A DNA stretch of 64,000 bases, taken from NCBI GenBank assembly GCA_963748295.1, contig CAVVIH010000001.1, positions 62,001 to 126,000 on the forward strand. The letters are read 5' to 3'. This stretch comes from CAVVIH01 sp963748295 (GTDB taxonomy: Bacteria > Acidobacteriota > Vicinamibacteria > Vicinamibacterales > 2-12-FULL-66-21). Below the pieces are notes generated by a model. The model ran no database searches. It was not told the DNA's origin and worked only from the letters and a program-made list of their open reading frames with translations. The stretch's first letter is position 1; every line of letters begins with the position of its first letter. The position numbers and the translations under genes were made by a program. Shown here in pieces: positions 27,270 through 36,747 of this stretch.

Positions 27270-30262
27270 TCAGAACGTGACGCGGGCGCCGAGCTGAAGC
27301 GCGCGCGGCCCGCCCGACCCGAACACTCCACCCGCGGTGCTCACCGCCGTGCCGAAACTGCTCGATCGCAGATAGCCTGGATCCGACGGGTCGTTCGAGT
27401 CGCGTACGAGCGCGTTCACGAAACCAGAGTAGTTCCGGTTCGACGTTCCAAGCACGTTGGTCACGTTGAACACGTTGAACAGCTCGCCGAAAGCGTCGAT
27501 TCGCATCCGGCCGCTGGTGAAACTCTTCGTCAGGCGCAGATCGAGTGCATTGAGGCTGTCCGAGAAGCGCGCGCCGTCGGAGACGAGCGGCAGCAGCTCC
27601 CCGTTGACTCCGCCGCTGGCATTCAGGTCCCGCAGAAAGCTGTTCAACTCGCCGGCGGACGTGAACTCGCGCGCGCCGGCGTTGCGTTGAATGACCGGGA
27701 CGCGCGACTGGCCGTCCGGCATCAGGATGTCCATCGGCACGCCCGACGCCATGCGCCAGATGCCCGAGAGCTGGAACCCGCGCCCGAGATCGGCGTTGCC
27801 CGACAGCGTCAGCCGGTGCCGCTGGTCCGTCGGCGCCGGACCGTACTCGCGCTCGAGATCGTCCGGGTCGATCGGACCGTTGCCGAACGGGATCTGATCG
27901 TCGTTGGAAAAATTGAACGATCTGGACCACGCTGTACGCGGTGCGGAACCCATATCGTCCGGAATAGCGGCGCTCGAACTCCACCAGCACGGCCTCGTAC
28001 TGCGTTCTCCGCGCTCGATTCGAGGTTGACGACGCGATCGGGACCGCCGACGACGGGGTTGAAGACGGTGCCGACGGTGCGGCCGATGATGAACTGCCGG
28101 CCCTCGTTGCGTACGGCGTCGACGCGCAGCACCTGCGCCTTGCCAATCTGGCGCTCGACGCCGATCGACAACTGGTGAACCATCGGATTCTGCAGGTGCG
28201 AATCGATGATGTTGATGCCCGATGCGCCGGCCCCCGGCAGGATGAACCCGGTGAACGGGTTCGCCAGCGAGGGGGCGAAAGGCGGGAAGCCGCCGGTCGC
28301 GTCGTCGATGAAGAACACGTTGCCCGCCTTGACCTCGATCGGCAGCGCCCGGCCGTCCAGCCCGCGCTCGAGCGACTGAATCTGCAGCACCACACGGTCG
28401 TAATAGAGCCCGTATCCGCCGCGGATGCTCGTGCGGGCGTCGGCGGTGGACCAGTTGAAGCCGGCACGCGGGCTGAAGTTGTTGATGTCGCGCTTGCGTT
28501 CGCCGTCGATGAAGGGCAGCACGATGGGATTCAGCTCGTCGAACCGGCTGACGTTGTTCACGTCCGTATCGACCTCGTAGCGCAGGCCGAGGTTCAGCGT
28601 CAGCTGCGGCCGCACGCGCCAGTCGTCCTGCACGAACCCGGCGATGTGCACGTTGTCGGCATTTGGAATCACGAGGTTCTGGTCCGGCCGGCCGCTGCGA
28701 AGCGTGACCGAGAAGAGCAGGTCGTTGTCGTCCACCCGCCCGTCGCCGTTGCGATCGAACGCGGGGAAGTCCTCGACCAGCTCGACGCGGCCGTCGCGGA
28801 ACACGCCGAGATCGAAATCCGCGTCGATGCGCTGCACCTGCGCGCCGAATCGCCAGCTGTGGCTGCCCTGCGCGAGCGAGTAGGTGTCGGACACCTGGAA
28901 ACGCTTCTGCAGCGTGCCCTGAGGGACGCGGAACGACGAGCCATCGGAAATGCTGGGGAACGTGTACTGAATACCGGGAGCGACCGGGGTAATCGCGTTG
29001 TCGAAATCGCTGTAGCTGAGGCTCAGGACGTTCACGGCGCTTGGCGAGACCACGCTGGTGAACGCGCCGAGCACGCTGTGAATCCGGTTGCGCGACTCCT
29101 CCCGCTGCGATGCGGATCCGATCGGGCGCTCCAGCGTGCTGGCGGCCGTGTTGTCCTGCCACTGACCCGAGTAGCGGATCATCAGGTCGTGTGATGTGCT
29201 TGCGTGCCAGTCGAGCCTGGCGCTGGCAAGGAAATCGTCGAGCGGCGCCGGCGCGAACGAGCGCGTGATCGTCCGCGCGACGGTGTCGCGCGTGCCGACG
29301 AGCACGCCGCCGTCCTGATTGCGGTACTCCAGCGCGGCGAACCCGAACAGGTTCCGCTTCGAGAGCGGTCCGCCCACCGTGCCGACAATCTGCTGGCGAT
29401 CGAACGGCGGATCCGAGTCGCGATCGTCGACCGTCGCGGGAAGCGCCTGCCAGGCCTGATCGCGGAGGAAGAACCCGGCGCTTCCACGCAGCCGATCGCC
29501 GCCGGAGCGCGTCACGACGTTGATCACCGATCCGGCGGACCGTCCGTGCTCGGCTGAGAAACGGTTGGTGATCAACTGGAATTCCTGGACCGCATCCTGT
29601 GTCACGTTCTGCAACGGTCCGCCGACCACGTCGTCGTTGTCGTCCATCCCGTCGATCATGATGTTGCCGCCGCGGCCGAGGCCGCCGGCCGAGGAGATCA
29701 GGATCGACTGCGACTTGGTCGGATCGAACACCGGCGCCGGGGCGTTGCCGGGGGCCAGGAACGTCAGCTCGAGAAAGTTGCGGCCGTTCAACGGAAGCGC
29801 GTCGATCTCGCGCGCCGAGATCACCGTGCCCACCTCCGAGCCGACGATGTCCACGTTGCCGGCGGCGCCGGCAACCGTCACGCGTTCTTCGACGTTCGAC
29901 AGCTCGAGCACGATTTCCACGTCTGCGACGGCGCCGACTTCCAGCATCAGCGCGTCGATCTTCCGGGCGGCGAAGCCGGTTGCCGTCACCGTCAGTTCGA
30001 CCGGGCCCGGCGCCAGGTTCGTCAGCGCGAACCGGCCGGTCGGATCGGCCTGCGTCGTTCGCTCGAGGCCCGTGCGCGACTGCACCACGCGCACAGTGGC
30101 CGCGACCCCCTGGTGCTGCGGGTCGAGCACGCGCCCGCGGATTGCCGCCGTGCCCGGCTGCTGCGGTTCGGCTACGGCAAGGGAGTGGAGAAGCACGAGG
30201 ATCGCCAACTGAAGTGTCATATGTGTGGCCGCAATTCTATTGTGTTTGAGCGTTTTCACCAT
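27270..30262 (-). CDS. Oar-like TonB-dependent receptor with carboxypeptidase-regulatory domain, frameshifted
   Basis: About 997 residues. A signal peptide (TLQLAILVLLHSLAVA) leads to a CarboxypepD_reg domain (AAIRGRVLDPQHQGVAATV...), then a plug domain (EIDALPLNGRNFLELTFLAPG; IMIDGMDDNDDVVGG) and a 22-strand barrel ending ALQLGARVTF, with a terminal Phe as usual for outer-membrane proteins. A calcium-loop-like DRNGDGRVDDND lies in the barrel around residue 510. Two shifts, near 28005 and 27915, must be bridged. The start at 30262 (MVKTLKHN) is likely, with MTLQL at 30220 as alternative. Such receptors import large substrates such as oligosaccharides or peptides. Confidence 0.87.
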
Positions 30263-30331
30263 GCTGCCGCCCACTATTGGCTGGGACGGGCGTGGTACGA
30301 ATCGTGCCTTCAACAACGTAGAGGTGTGCAC

Positions 30332-31207
30332 ATGCGAGCCGATTTGCTCACAGCCGTCGTCCTGTTAACTCTGCCGCTCCAGTCTCCTCGCGGCGTGGTC
30401 GAGAAGGTGGCCGTCTCGAGCGCCTCGATCGTGGTTGGCACGCCGGTGTCGATTACCGTGACTGGCCGGAATCCGTGCGGCGCCGTTCGTCTCAACTACG
30501 GCGACGGCACCGAAGCGATCACGCATCCGCTTACCGAGGTGCCGGCAACGATTCAGTACACCTACACGCGCGCCGGCAATTACGAGATCCTGGCGGAGGG
30601 GATGGGCAACTGCGATGGTGTCGTCAAGACGAGCGTCAGGATTCGGCCGGCGCCCCCGGTTCCGGAGACGCCGCCGCCCGACTCGCGTTTCAGACAAATG
30701 GACGAAAACAATGACGGCGTGATTACGCTCAACGAATGGCGCGGAAGCTCGCGCGCTTTTCGTGTCTACGACATGAATGGCGACAAGGTGATCACGCCGA
30801 AAGAGTTTCCGGCGGCGGGTGAAGGGGCGCCGCCTTCACTCGAGGGCGAGATCGTGGTGAGTCCAAAGGTGCGGTGGACCGATACCGGAATCTATCTGCG
30901 CGACGGCGAAGTGGTGACGCTGCAGGCATCGGGGATCGTTCAGTTGAGCACCGATCCCGCCGACAACGGCGATCCCGGCGGCGTGCACTCGGGACGGCAG
31001 GCGCCAAATGCGCCGCTGGCTTCACGCGTCGCGGGCGCGCTGATCGCCAGAGTAGGCGACTCTGCGCCGATTCTCGTCGGGCGCAATCCAACGCTGCGCG
31101 CGCCTACGCGCGGTCAGCTGTATCTCGGCGTCAACGACGACACGCTCTCGGACAACAAGGGCCAGTTCCGTGTGAGGATCCTGACGGAACGCCGCGACCG
31201 CCAGTAG
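30332..31207 (+). CDS. Secreted EF-hand protein with PKD-like and PA-IL/LecA-like lectin domains
   Basis: A 291-residue exported protein. Signal peptide MRADLLTAVVLLTLPLQS, then an Ig/PKD-like domain with LNYGDGTEAI (~30-115), a Pro-rich linker, two EF-hands (DENNDGVITLNEW and DMNGDKVITPKEF), and a C-terminal ~120-residue domain (VRWTDTGIYLRDGEVVTLQASG to LYLGVNDDTLSDNKGQF) that resembles the PA-IL galactose-binding lectin fold. GAGG precedes the ATG. It is divergent from the TonB receptor by ~70 bp. Likely a calcium-dependent carbohydrate-binding envelope protein (inference). Confidence 0.72.
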   Translation: MRADLLTAVVLLTLPLQSPRGVVEKVAVSSASIVVGTPVSITVTGRNPCGAVRLNYGDGTEAITHPLTEVPATIQYTYTRAGNYEILAEGMGNCDGVVKTSVRIRPAPPVPETPPPDSRFRQMDENNDGVITLNEWRGSSRAFRVYDMNGDKVITPKEFPAAGEGAPPSLEGEIVVSPKVRWTDTGIYLRDGEVVTLQASGIVQLSTDPADNGDPGGVHSGRQAPNAPLASRVAGALIARVGDSAPILVGRNPTLRAPTRGQLYLGVNDDTLSDNKGQFRVRILTERRDRQ

Positions 31208-31248
31208 CTTCCGGCTTTAGCCGGTAGCTTCCGGCTTAAGCCGGAAGC
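31205..31248. repeat. Tandem 20-bp CTTTAG-core repeat between convergent genes
   Basis: Two direct copies, 31205-31224 and 31225-31244, of tagcttccggctttagccgg with one mismatch (the second has cttaag). Each contains a small palindrome (GGCTTTAGCC / GGCTTAAGCC) and together they can form alternative hairpins. It lies between the lectin-like gene and the convergent sensor-kinase gene, so it may terminate both. Confidence 0.75.
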
Positions 31249-31259
31249 ACAAGCCACAG

Positions 31260-33638
31260 TCAATCCGGCTGGCCGGGTTGATCGCGGCGCGTCAGCGGCG
31301 CGCGCCATGAGACCACGAAGCGGCCGCCCTGCGGGCTGGCGGCAAACTCCCGCCAGCCGAAGAGCCGCGCCATGCCTTCCAGTATGGCAAGGCCGCCATA
31401 TGAGCTTCTCGATCCTGGCAGCTCGCCGCGGCGAGCGTTGTCGACGATGAACTCGAGCTCCTTGCGCACCCGATCGCACTGGGCCACGACCCGGGGCACC
31501 GAGCCGGGGGCGCCGTGCCGCATCGCGTTCGACAGAGCCTCCGTGAGGAAGAACCCGAGTCCGCCGCGAACCGGCAGCGTCATCTGATAATCCGCCGGCC
31601 AGTCGAGCGTGACGTCGAACGGCGGCGCGCCGTTTTGCGTCGAGAGCGGCCCGTTCGCCCAATCCAGGCGCGCCCGAAGTTCCGCGTCGTTGCGCGCCTC
31701 GCCAAAAACCCGTTCGAGCGACGCCAGCGTCTCAGCGGCCTGGGCGGCATCGACCACGGAATCGTGCGTCGGCGGTTCCTGATCCCAGTGGTCGAGCAGC
31801 CAGCCAGTGACGTGAATCCTCCGTTCGAGGTACTCCGCGAGCCACGTGCCGAGCGCGGGTGACGCTGCCGGACCGGCAACCATGGTTCTCTGCAGGACCT
31901 GCACGAGCGTGTCGAGCCCGTGCGACAGCAGGCCGGCGAGGCGCCGGCGCTCATCGCGCCGCGCGTCCTGGTCGACGTCTTCGACGATCAGCGCGAGGTC
32001 CGAGCTCGGTTCGACCAGAAAGAGGATGCCGAGGCGGTGCCGCTCGTCGGCCTCGAGCGCTTCGATCGGCGCGGTGACGGCGACCGAGCGCACCAGCGCG
32101 AATCGTTCCGCCGGCGGACCTTCGCCGGTATCGACGCGAATCGGAACTCCATACGCGCGTCGCGGCTCCGAGGTCGCGACCTGCGTGCGCTCGTAGTGCG
32201 CACGCGCCCTTGGATCGCTCGAGACGCGATCGATGAAGCGTGTCCCGCGGCGGATGCCGATCGATTCCGCGATCTGGTTGGCCGAGACGATCGCGTCGGT
32301 ATTCGGATCGACGACCATCAGCGGGACCTGCATGGTGTTGAGGAGGTTCTGTTTCTCCTGCAGCGCCCGGGCGGCATTGTCCGCTTCGCGCTCCGCCTTG
32401 CGGCGATTCACCTCGAAGCCGGTCAGCAGCAGGACGAGCACGCCGGCGAGAAGGGCGACGGCGCCGCCGGGGAACGGCGGCGCGCTGCGCGGGAAGAACG
32501 TCAGCAGCCACGTCGTGTGGGAGACCTGGAACGCGGCAACCGCGCCGACGTTCTCGACGACCGCGTGCGCGATCGGGAAGACGTCGCCGGCGGTGCCGCC
32601 CGCTGCGACGACCTTGTCGAGCGCGTCCCGGAGATCGGCCGGCGCGCCCGGGCCGAGCGCCTGCCGGAGCGCGGGCCACGTGGGTGGCGCGTCGCCGCTC
32701 ACCATCACCGCGGCGGCGGCGACCGGGGCCTCGATCGCCGCGGCAAAGCCGTTCCAGTCGATCGCGTGCGAAATGTCCAGCGCGAGCACGCCGTTCTGGC
32801 CGTCGTCGGCGAGCGGCATCGTCAGCGTCGATACGAGTCCGCGTCCGCCGAGGTCGAGATAGAACCCCGAATAGCGCAGCACGTCCTGCTCCGCGGTGTC
32901 GAACGTGAAGAAGAACTCTTCCGGCGCAAACGAGGGAAGCTTCGGACGCGCGGCGAGCTGCACCGCTTCGAGGCGCGCGATTTCGTCCGCCGGCTCGGTG
33001 TCGGACGGCCACGGCAGCGACAGCAGCGTTCCGTCCTCGGCCACCGCGTACAGCCGCACGGGACGCGCGCCCGACGTCAGCGCGCGATCGATGTCGTCGC
33101 GCGCGGCGCCCAGCAGTGCCGCGAACCGCTGCACGAAGCGGTTCGATGCCGGCTCGTCCTCGAGCGCGCGCCGGCGCGTCACGACCAGCGTGCTGCCGCT
33201 GGCGTTCAGCACCGAAACGGCGCGGCGCGACGCGCCACGATCGACTGCGGCTTCGAGACGGACGGCCGGCTGGGCGGACGGACTTGCGGCGGTGAGCGAT
33301 CGCATGATGGCGACGACGCGCTGCAGTTCGGGTGGTGCGCTTTCGCCATCGGCCGCGAGCCGCGCGTAGCTGGACCCGGCGGGCTCGGGAAGGCGCACGC
33401 GATACGCCGTGAGCTGATCGCGCAGCCAGGCCATCGCGCCAGGCGCTTCGGTCGGCCGCGACGGCATGCGCTGCTGCACGAGATCGAACACCGCGCCCGC
33501 GCGCGCACGTCCCGCGCGTTCGTTCCAGGCGCGCCATACGGAATCCGCGGTCAACCACGCGAGGACTACGAAGATCGCAACGCCGGCGTAGAGCAGGCGC
33601 ACGCGTCTGGTGCGAACGGGCTGTAAAGTAGTGCGCAT
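31260..33638 (-). CDS. Membrane sensor histidine kinase-like protein
   Basis: About 792 residues. Helix 1 (LLYAGVAIFVVLAWLTADSV) and helix 2 (GGAVALLAGVLVLLLTGFEV, ~residue 390) flank a large periplasmic sensor region. A PAS-like segment follows (MQVPLMVVDPNTDAIVSANQ), then a region with LAGLLSHGLDTLVQVLQ that may hold the phosphoacceptor His, and an ATPase domain with N-box FFLTEALSNAMRHG and VDNARRG. The G2 region is weak (SSYGGLAILEGMARL). The ATG at 33638 shares its CATG with the divergent gene's ATG at 33637. No response regulator is adjacent. Confidence 0.68.
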   Translation of the reverse strand: MRTTLQPVRTRRVRLLYAGVAIFVVLAWLTADSVWRAWNERAGRARAGAVFDLVQQRMPSRPTEAPGAMAWLRDQLTAYRVRLPEPAGSSYARLAADGESAPPELQRVVAIMRSLTAASPSAQPAVRLEAAVDRGASRRAVSVLNASGSTLVVTRRRALEDEPASNRFVQRFAALLGAARDDIDRALTSGARPVRLYAVAEDGTLLSLPWPSDTEPADEIARLEAVQLAARPKLPSFAPEEFFFTFDTAEQDVLRYSGFYLDLGGRGLVSTLTMPLADDGQNGVLALDISHAIDWNGFAAAIEAPVAAAAVMVSGDAPPTWPALRQALGPGAPADLRDALDKVVAAGGTAGDVFPIAHAVVENVGAVAAFQVSHTTWLLTFFPRSAPPFPGGAVALLAGVLVLLLTGFEVNRRKAEREADNAARALQEKQNLLNTMQVPLMVVDPNTDAIVSANQIAESIGIRRGTRFIDRVSSDPRARAHYERTQVATSEPRRAYGVPIRVDTGEGPPAERFALVRSVAVTAPIEALEADERHRLGILFLVEPSSDLALIVEDVDQDARRDERRRLAGLLSHGLDTLVQVLQRTMVAGPAASPALGTWLAEYLERRIHVTGWLLDHWDQEPPTHDSVVDAAQAAETLASLERVFGEARNDAELRARLDWANGPLSTQNGAPPFDVTLDWPADYQMTLPVRGGLGFFLTEALSNAMRHGAPGSVPRVVAQCDRVRKELEFIVDNARRGELPGSRSSYGGLAILEGMARLFGWREFAASPQGGRFVVSWRAPLTRRDQPGQPD

Positions 33639-34665
33639 GTCGTGGCTGCGGCCGGGGAGCCTCGCGCGCCGGCATGTCGTGTCGATCGAGGACCACTTGT
33701 ACCACACCGCCGAGATGGTGGGGAGCATCGCGAACATCGCGTCGGATCTGATCCCCTGCTTGACGGCCTGCGCGGTCGACGCGCCCGGTCCGGACACCAC
33801 TCGCACAGTCGCCAGCCTGCTGGATCGTCATGACGCGCTGCAAGTCGCGGCGCGCGCCGATCCCGCCGACCTCGAACCCGATCATCGCCGGCGGTTCGTG
33901 CGCATCGAGGAGGCCCAGGTCGCCGATCTGTCGAGCTTCGCGCGCACGATCGCGTCGCTGCTGCTCCCTGGCGGCGTGCTGGTGCAGGACATCCACCTGT
34001 CGACGCTCGCGTTCGTGTCGCGCGACCGCTGGTGGGAGTCGATCTACGCCGCCGCCACCGTGCGCGGCATGTATGCCGATCGTCCTCCGGCGGTGCGCTT
34101 CCTCTCCAACAAACGCGGCTACTCGGCGACGTTCGGCCGCGATCTGATGGACGCCGGTTTCGATCCCCGCGACGTGATGGACAAGGCGGACCTCGAGGCC
34201 ACGGTCGTCCCCGCGATCGCGCGCGACGTCCGCGAGCGCTTTCCGCTGCTGCTGGAAGTGCCCTCGTCCCAATCGCCGGCGGTCACGCCCGTCGGAGACG
34301 ACGAAGCCTCGCGCGGGGAGATCGACGCGGCGCTCGATCTCATCGAATGGAACGTCGCCGGCAGGGTCGAGCTCGGCGGGCGGCTGCTGAGCTCGCCGGT
34401 CGTCTTTCGCGCGGGCTCACAGGAAGGATCGACATGGCAGGCGCTCATCGACGATCGATTCCGTGCAGGCGAGGGCGTTCCAGTCCTCGACGTCGGCATG
34501 CGGCTCGCGGCTGCCGGCGCCGAGCGCGCGGAGGCATCGAACCTGGCCGCGCGCCACATTCATGCGCTTCGCGCCCGCCTGACGACGCCGGGAGCGATCA
34601 TCACCGCGAATCACGCGTATCGTCTGGATGAGCGCCTGTCCGTCGGGCGTGTGAGGCGGCGATGA
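33637..34665 (+). CDS. Conserved protein of unknown function, methyltransferase-like fold possible
   Basis: A 342-residue soluble protein. SFARTIASLLLPGGVLVQDIH resembles the strand-4/5 region of Rossmann methyltransferases, but a clear glycine-rich motif I is not visible. In its place lies IANIASDLIPCLTACAVDAPGPD. Other distinctive blocks are VRFLSNKRGYSATFGRDLMDAGFDP and PVLDVGMRLAAAGAERAEA. No membrane segments. ATG 33637 lies on the same CATG as the start of the divergent kinase gene. A GTG at 33610 is an alternative. Function unassigned. Confidence 0.5.
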   Translation: MSWLRPGSLARRHVVSIEDHLYHTAEMVGSIANIASDLIPCLTACAVDAPGPDTTRTVASLLDRHDALQVAARADPADLEPDHRRRFVRIEEAQVADLSSFARTIASLLLPGGVLVQDIHLSTLAFVSRDRWWESIYAAATVRGMYADRPPAVRFLSNKRGYSATFGRDLMDAGFDPRDVMDKADLEATVVPAIARDVRERFPLLLEVPSSQSPAVTPVGDDEASRGEIDAALDLIEWNVAGRVELGGRLLSSPVVFRAGSQEGSTWQALIDDRFRAGEGVPVLDVGMRLAAAGAERAEASNLAARHIHALRARLTTPGAIITANHAYRLDERLSVGRVRRR

Positions 34666-34726
34666 TCTGAAAACGGTGTTAGAGGAAGAGGAGGTTGACG
34701 GAGATCCGGAGATCTCAACACGGAGA

Positions 34727-34946
34727 CACGGAGACGCGGAGGACGCACGGAGGACCTGTGGCCCGCCGGCCTTCGGCCGGCCGGACGAATCAGGTCAAAC
34801 CGTGCGAATACAAGTGATTCTGAATTCACGTCGATCACTTGTATTCGCACGGCTTGGCCTATTCGTGCCGCGCGTGGCGCGGCGCCACAGGTCTGCTTGT
34901 CACGCTGATCAGCCTAAAGCCTCCGTGCGTCCTCCGCGTCTCCGTG
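34727..34946. repeat. 220-bp nested inverted repeat
   Basis: Three sets of perfect arms are nested in order: 34727-34753 with 34920-34946 (27 bp, GGAGACGCGGAGG-rich), 34754-34762 with 34884-34892 (9 bp), and 34800-34818 with 34834-34852 (19 bp). The innermost loop is 15 nt. The flanks repeat the ACACGGAGAC motif several more times. The single strand could form a very long hairpin. The ~425-bp gap 34666-35090 holds nothing else recognisable. Confidence 0.82.
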
Positions 34947-35090
34947 CCTCCGCGGTGAGGTTTTCTCCGCGATCTCCGTCCAACTCCCTCCCGCAAACTC
35001 CGCCTCCTCCACGTTCCTTCCATCCATCGACGTACGAAACCGGATGAACCGGGATAGCCCCTCCCGCGAACAGACCGCTACGCTCGGGTC

Positions 35091-36599
35091 ATGTTCCTCT
35101 TCAGAACCAAATCCATCGACGCCATCGTCAGCGAGGCGGAGCGGCAGAGCGGCCTGAAGCGCGTGCTCGGACCGATGAACCTCGTGTCGCTGGGCATTGG
35201 CGCCATCATCGGCACCGGCATCTTCGTCCTGACCGGCCAGGCCGCCGCGATGCACGCGGGGCCGGCGATCGTCATCTCGATGGTCGTGGCCGGCGTCGTC
35301 AGCGCGCTCGCGGGCCTCTGCTACGCGGAGCTGGCCTCGACGGTGCCGGTGGCCGGCTCCGCCTACACCTACTCGTATGCGACGCTCGGGGAGTTCGTCG
35401 CATGGATCATCGGCTGGGATCTGGTGCTCGAGTACGCCCTGGGCGCGGCGACGGTGGCGGTCGGGTGGTCCGCGTACTTCATCAGCCTGATGCACGATTT
35501 CGGCATCGCGTTTCCGGCCGTCGTGAGCGCCGCGCCGGGAACGGTCCTCGCCACGGCGGACGGCTCGACGGTGACCGCGGTCTTCAACCTGCCCGCGGTG
35601 ATCATCGCGCTGCTGGTGACCGCGCTGCTCGTGCGCGGCGTGCACGAGTCCGCGACGGTCAACGTGGTGATGGTGGTCGTGAAGGTCATCGTCGTGCTGC
35701 TGGTGATCGTGGCGGGCGCCGCGTTCGTCGATTCGAAGCGGTTCACGCCGCTGATCCCGCCGAACACGGGAACGTTCGGCGAGTTCGGCATCTCCGGCAT
35801 CATGCGTGGCGCCGCGGTGATCTTCTTCGCCTACATCGGCTTCGACGCCGTCTCCACGGCGGCGCAGGAAGCGCGCAACCCGCGGCGAGATATGCCGATT
35901 GGCATCCTCGGCTCGCTCGTCGTCTGCACCGTCCTCTACATCGCGGTGGCGGCGGTGATGGTCGGCCTCGTGCCGTACGGCGAGCTGGACGGCCCGGCGC
36001 CGATGGCGGTGACGATCGGCTACGCCCGCGCGGCCGCTCAGGGCACGGCGCTCGAAGGGCTGCTGAACGTGATGCCGTTCCTCGTCAAGCTCGGCATCCT
36101 CGCCGGCCTCAGCTCGACGATCGTCGTGCAGATGATGGCGCAGCCGCGGATCTTCATGGCGATGTCTCGCGACGGACTCCTGCCGCCCTGGATGGGACGC
36201 ATCCATCCTCGTCTCGGCTCGCCCTACCTGACGACCATCGCGACCGGCTTCGTCGTCGCGCTCGCCGCGGGTCTCACTCCGATCGCGCTGCTCGGGCACA
36301 TGGTGAGCATCGGAACTCTCTTCGCGTTCGTCGTCGTGTCGGTCGGTGTGATCGTGCTTCGCAAGACGCAGCCGGATCTCCAGCGTCCATTCAGGGCGCC
36401 CTGGTCGCCGGTGGTGCCGGCGGCGTCGGCGCTCGTGTCGCTCGCGCTGATGCTCAGCCTGCCCGGCGAGACGTGGACGCGATTGTTCGTGTGGATGGCG
36501 ATCGGCGTGACGATTTACTTCACCTACAGCGCCCGCAGGAGCAATCTTGCGCTGCCCGACCTCGCCGGAAGGCGCGCCGGGGTCGGCGAGCGGTCCTGA
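35091..36599 (+). CDS. APC-superfamily amino-acid permease (YfnA/CAT type)
   Basis: A 502-residue membrane protein with about twelve helices. Family landmarks are LGIGAIIGTGIFVLTGQAA in helix 1, FFAYIGFDAVSTAAQEARNP in helix 6-loop, and MAQPRIFMAMSRDGLLPP. These mark the cationic/branched amino-acid transporter group that includes Bacillus YfnA. The ATG at 35091 gives the charged N-terminus MFLFRTKSIDAIV. Substrate specificity cannot be read. Confidence 0.9.
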   Translation: MFLFRTKSIDAIVSEAERQSGLKRVLGPMNLVSLGIGAIIGTGIFVLTGQAAAMHAGPAIVISMVVAGVVSALAGLCYAELASTVPVAGSAYTYSYATLGEFVAWIIGWDLVLEYALGAATVAVGWSAYFISLMHDFGIAFPAVVSAAPGTVLATADGSTVTAVFNLPAVIIALLVTALLVRGVHESATVNVVMVVVKVIVVLLVIVAGAAFVDSKRFTPLIPPNTGTFGEFGISGIMRGAAVIFFAYIGFDAVSTAAQEARNPRRDMPIGILGSLVVCTVLYIAVAAVMVGLVPYGELDGPAPMAVTIGYARAAAQGTALEGLLNVMPFLVKLGILAGLSSTIVVQMMAQPRIFMAMSRDGLLPPWMGRIHPRLGSPYLTTIATGFVVALAAGLTPIALLGHMVSIGTLFAFVVVSVGVIVLRKTQPDLQRPFRAPWSPVVPAASALVSLALMLSLPGETWTRLFVWMAIGVTIYFTYSARRSNLALPDLAGRRAGVGERS

Positions 36600-36747
36600 T
36601 CGGGCCATGCCGTGCAGCCCTCGACACGGTCAACTCGACGCCGGTTGGCGCGGTTCGTCACTCCGTTCCCGATCGCGGCGGCGCCGCGGTGCTAACGTCG
36701 CGCCATATCACGCAGCGGGCGTGCGCCCTGGACGTGTGGAGGTGTTT

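Noticed and set aside
34914..36608. 564-codon minus-strand open frame
   Set aside because: His/Arg-rich complement of the amino-acid permease. No domain.
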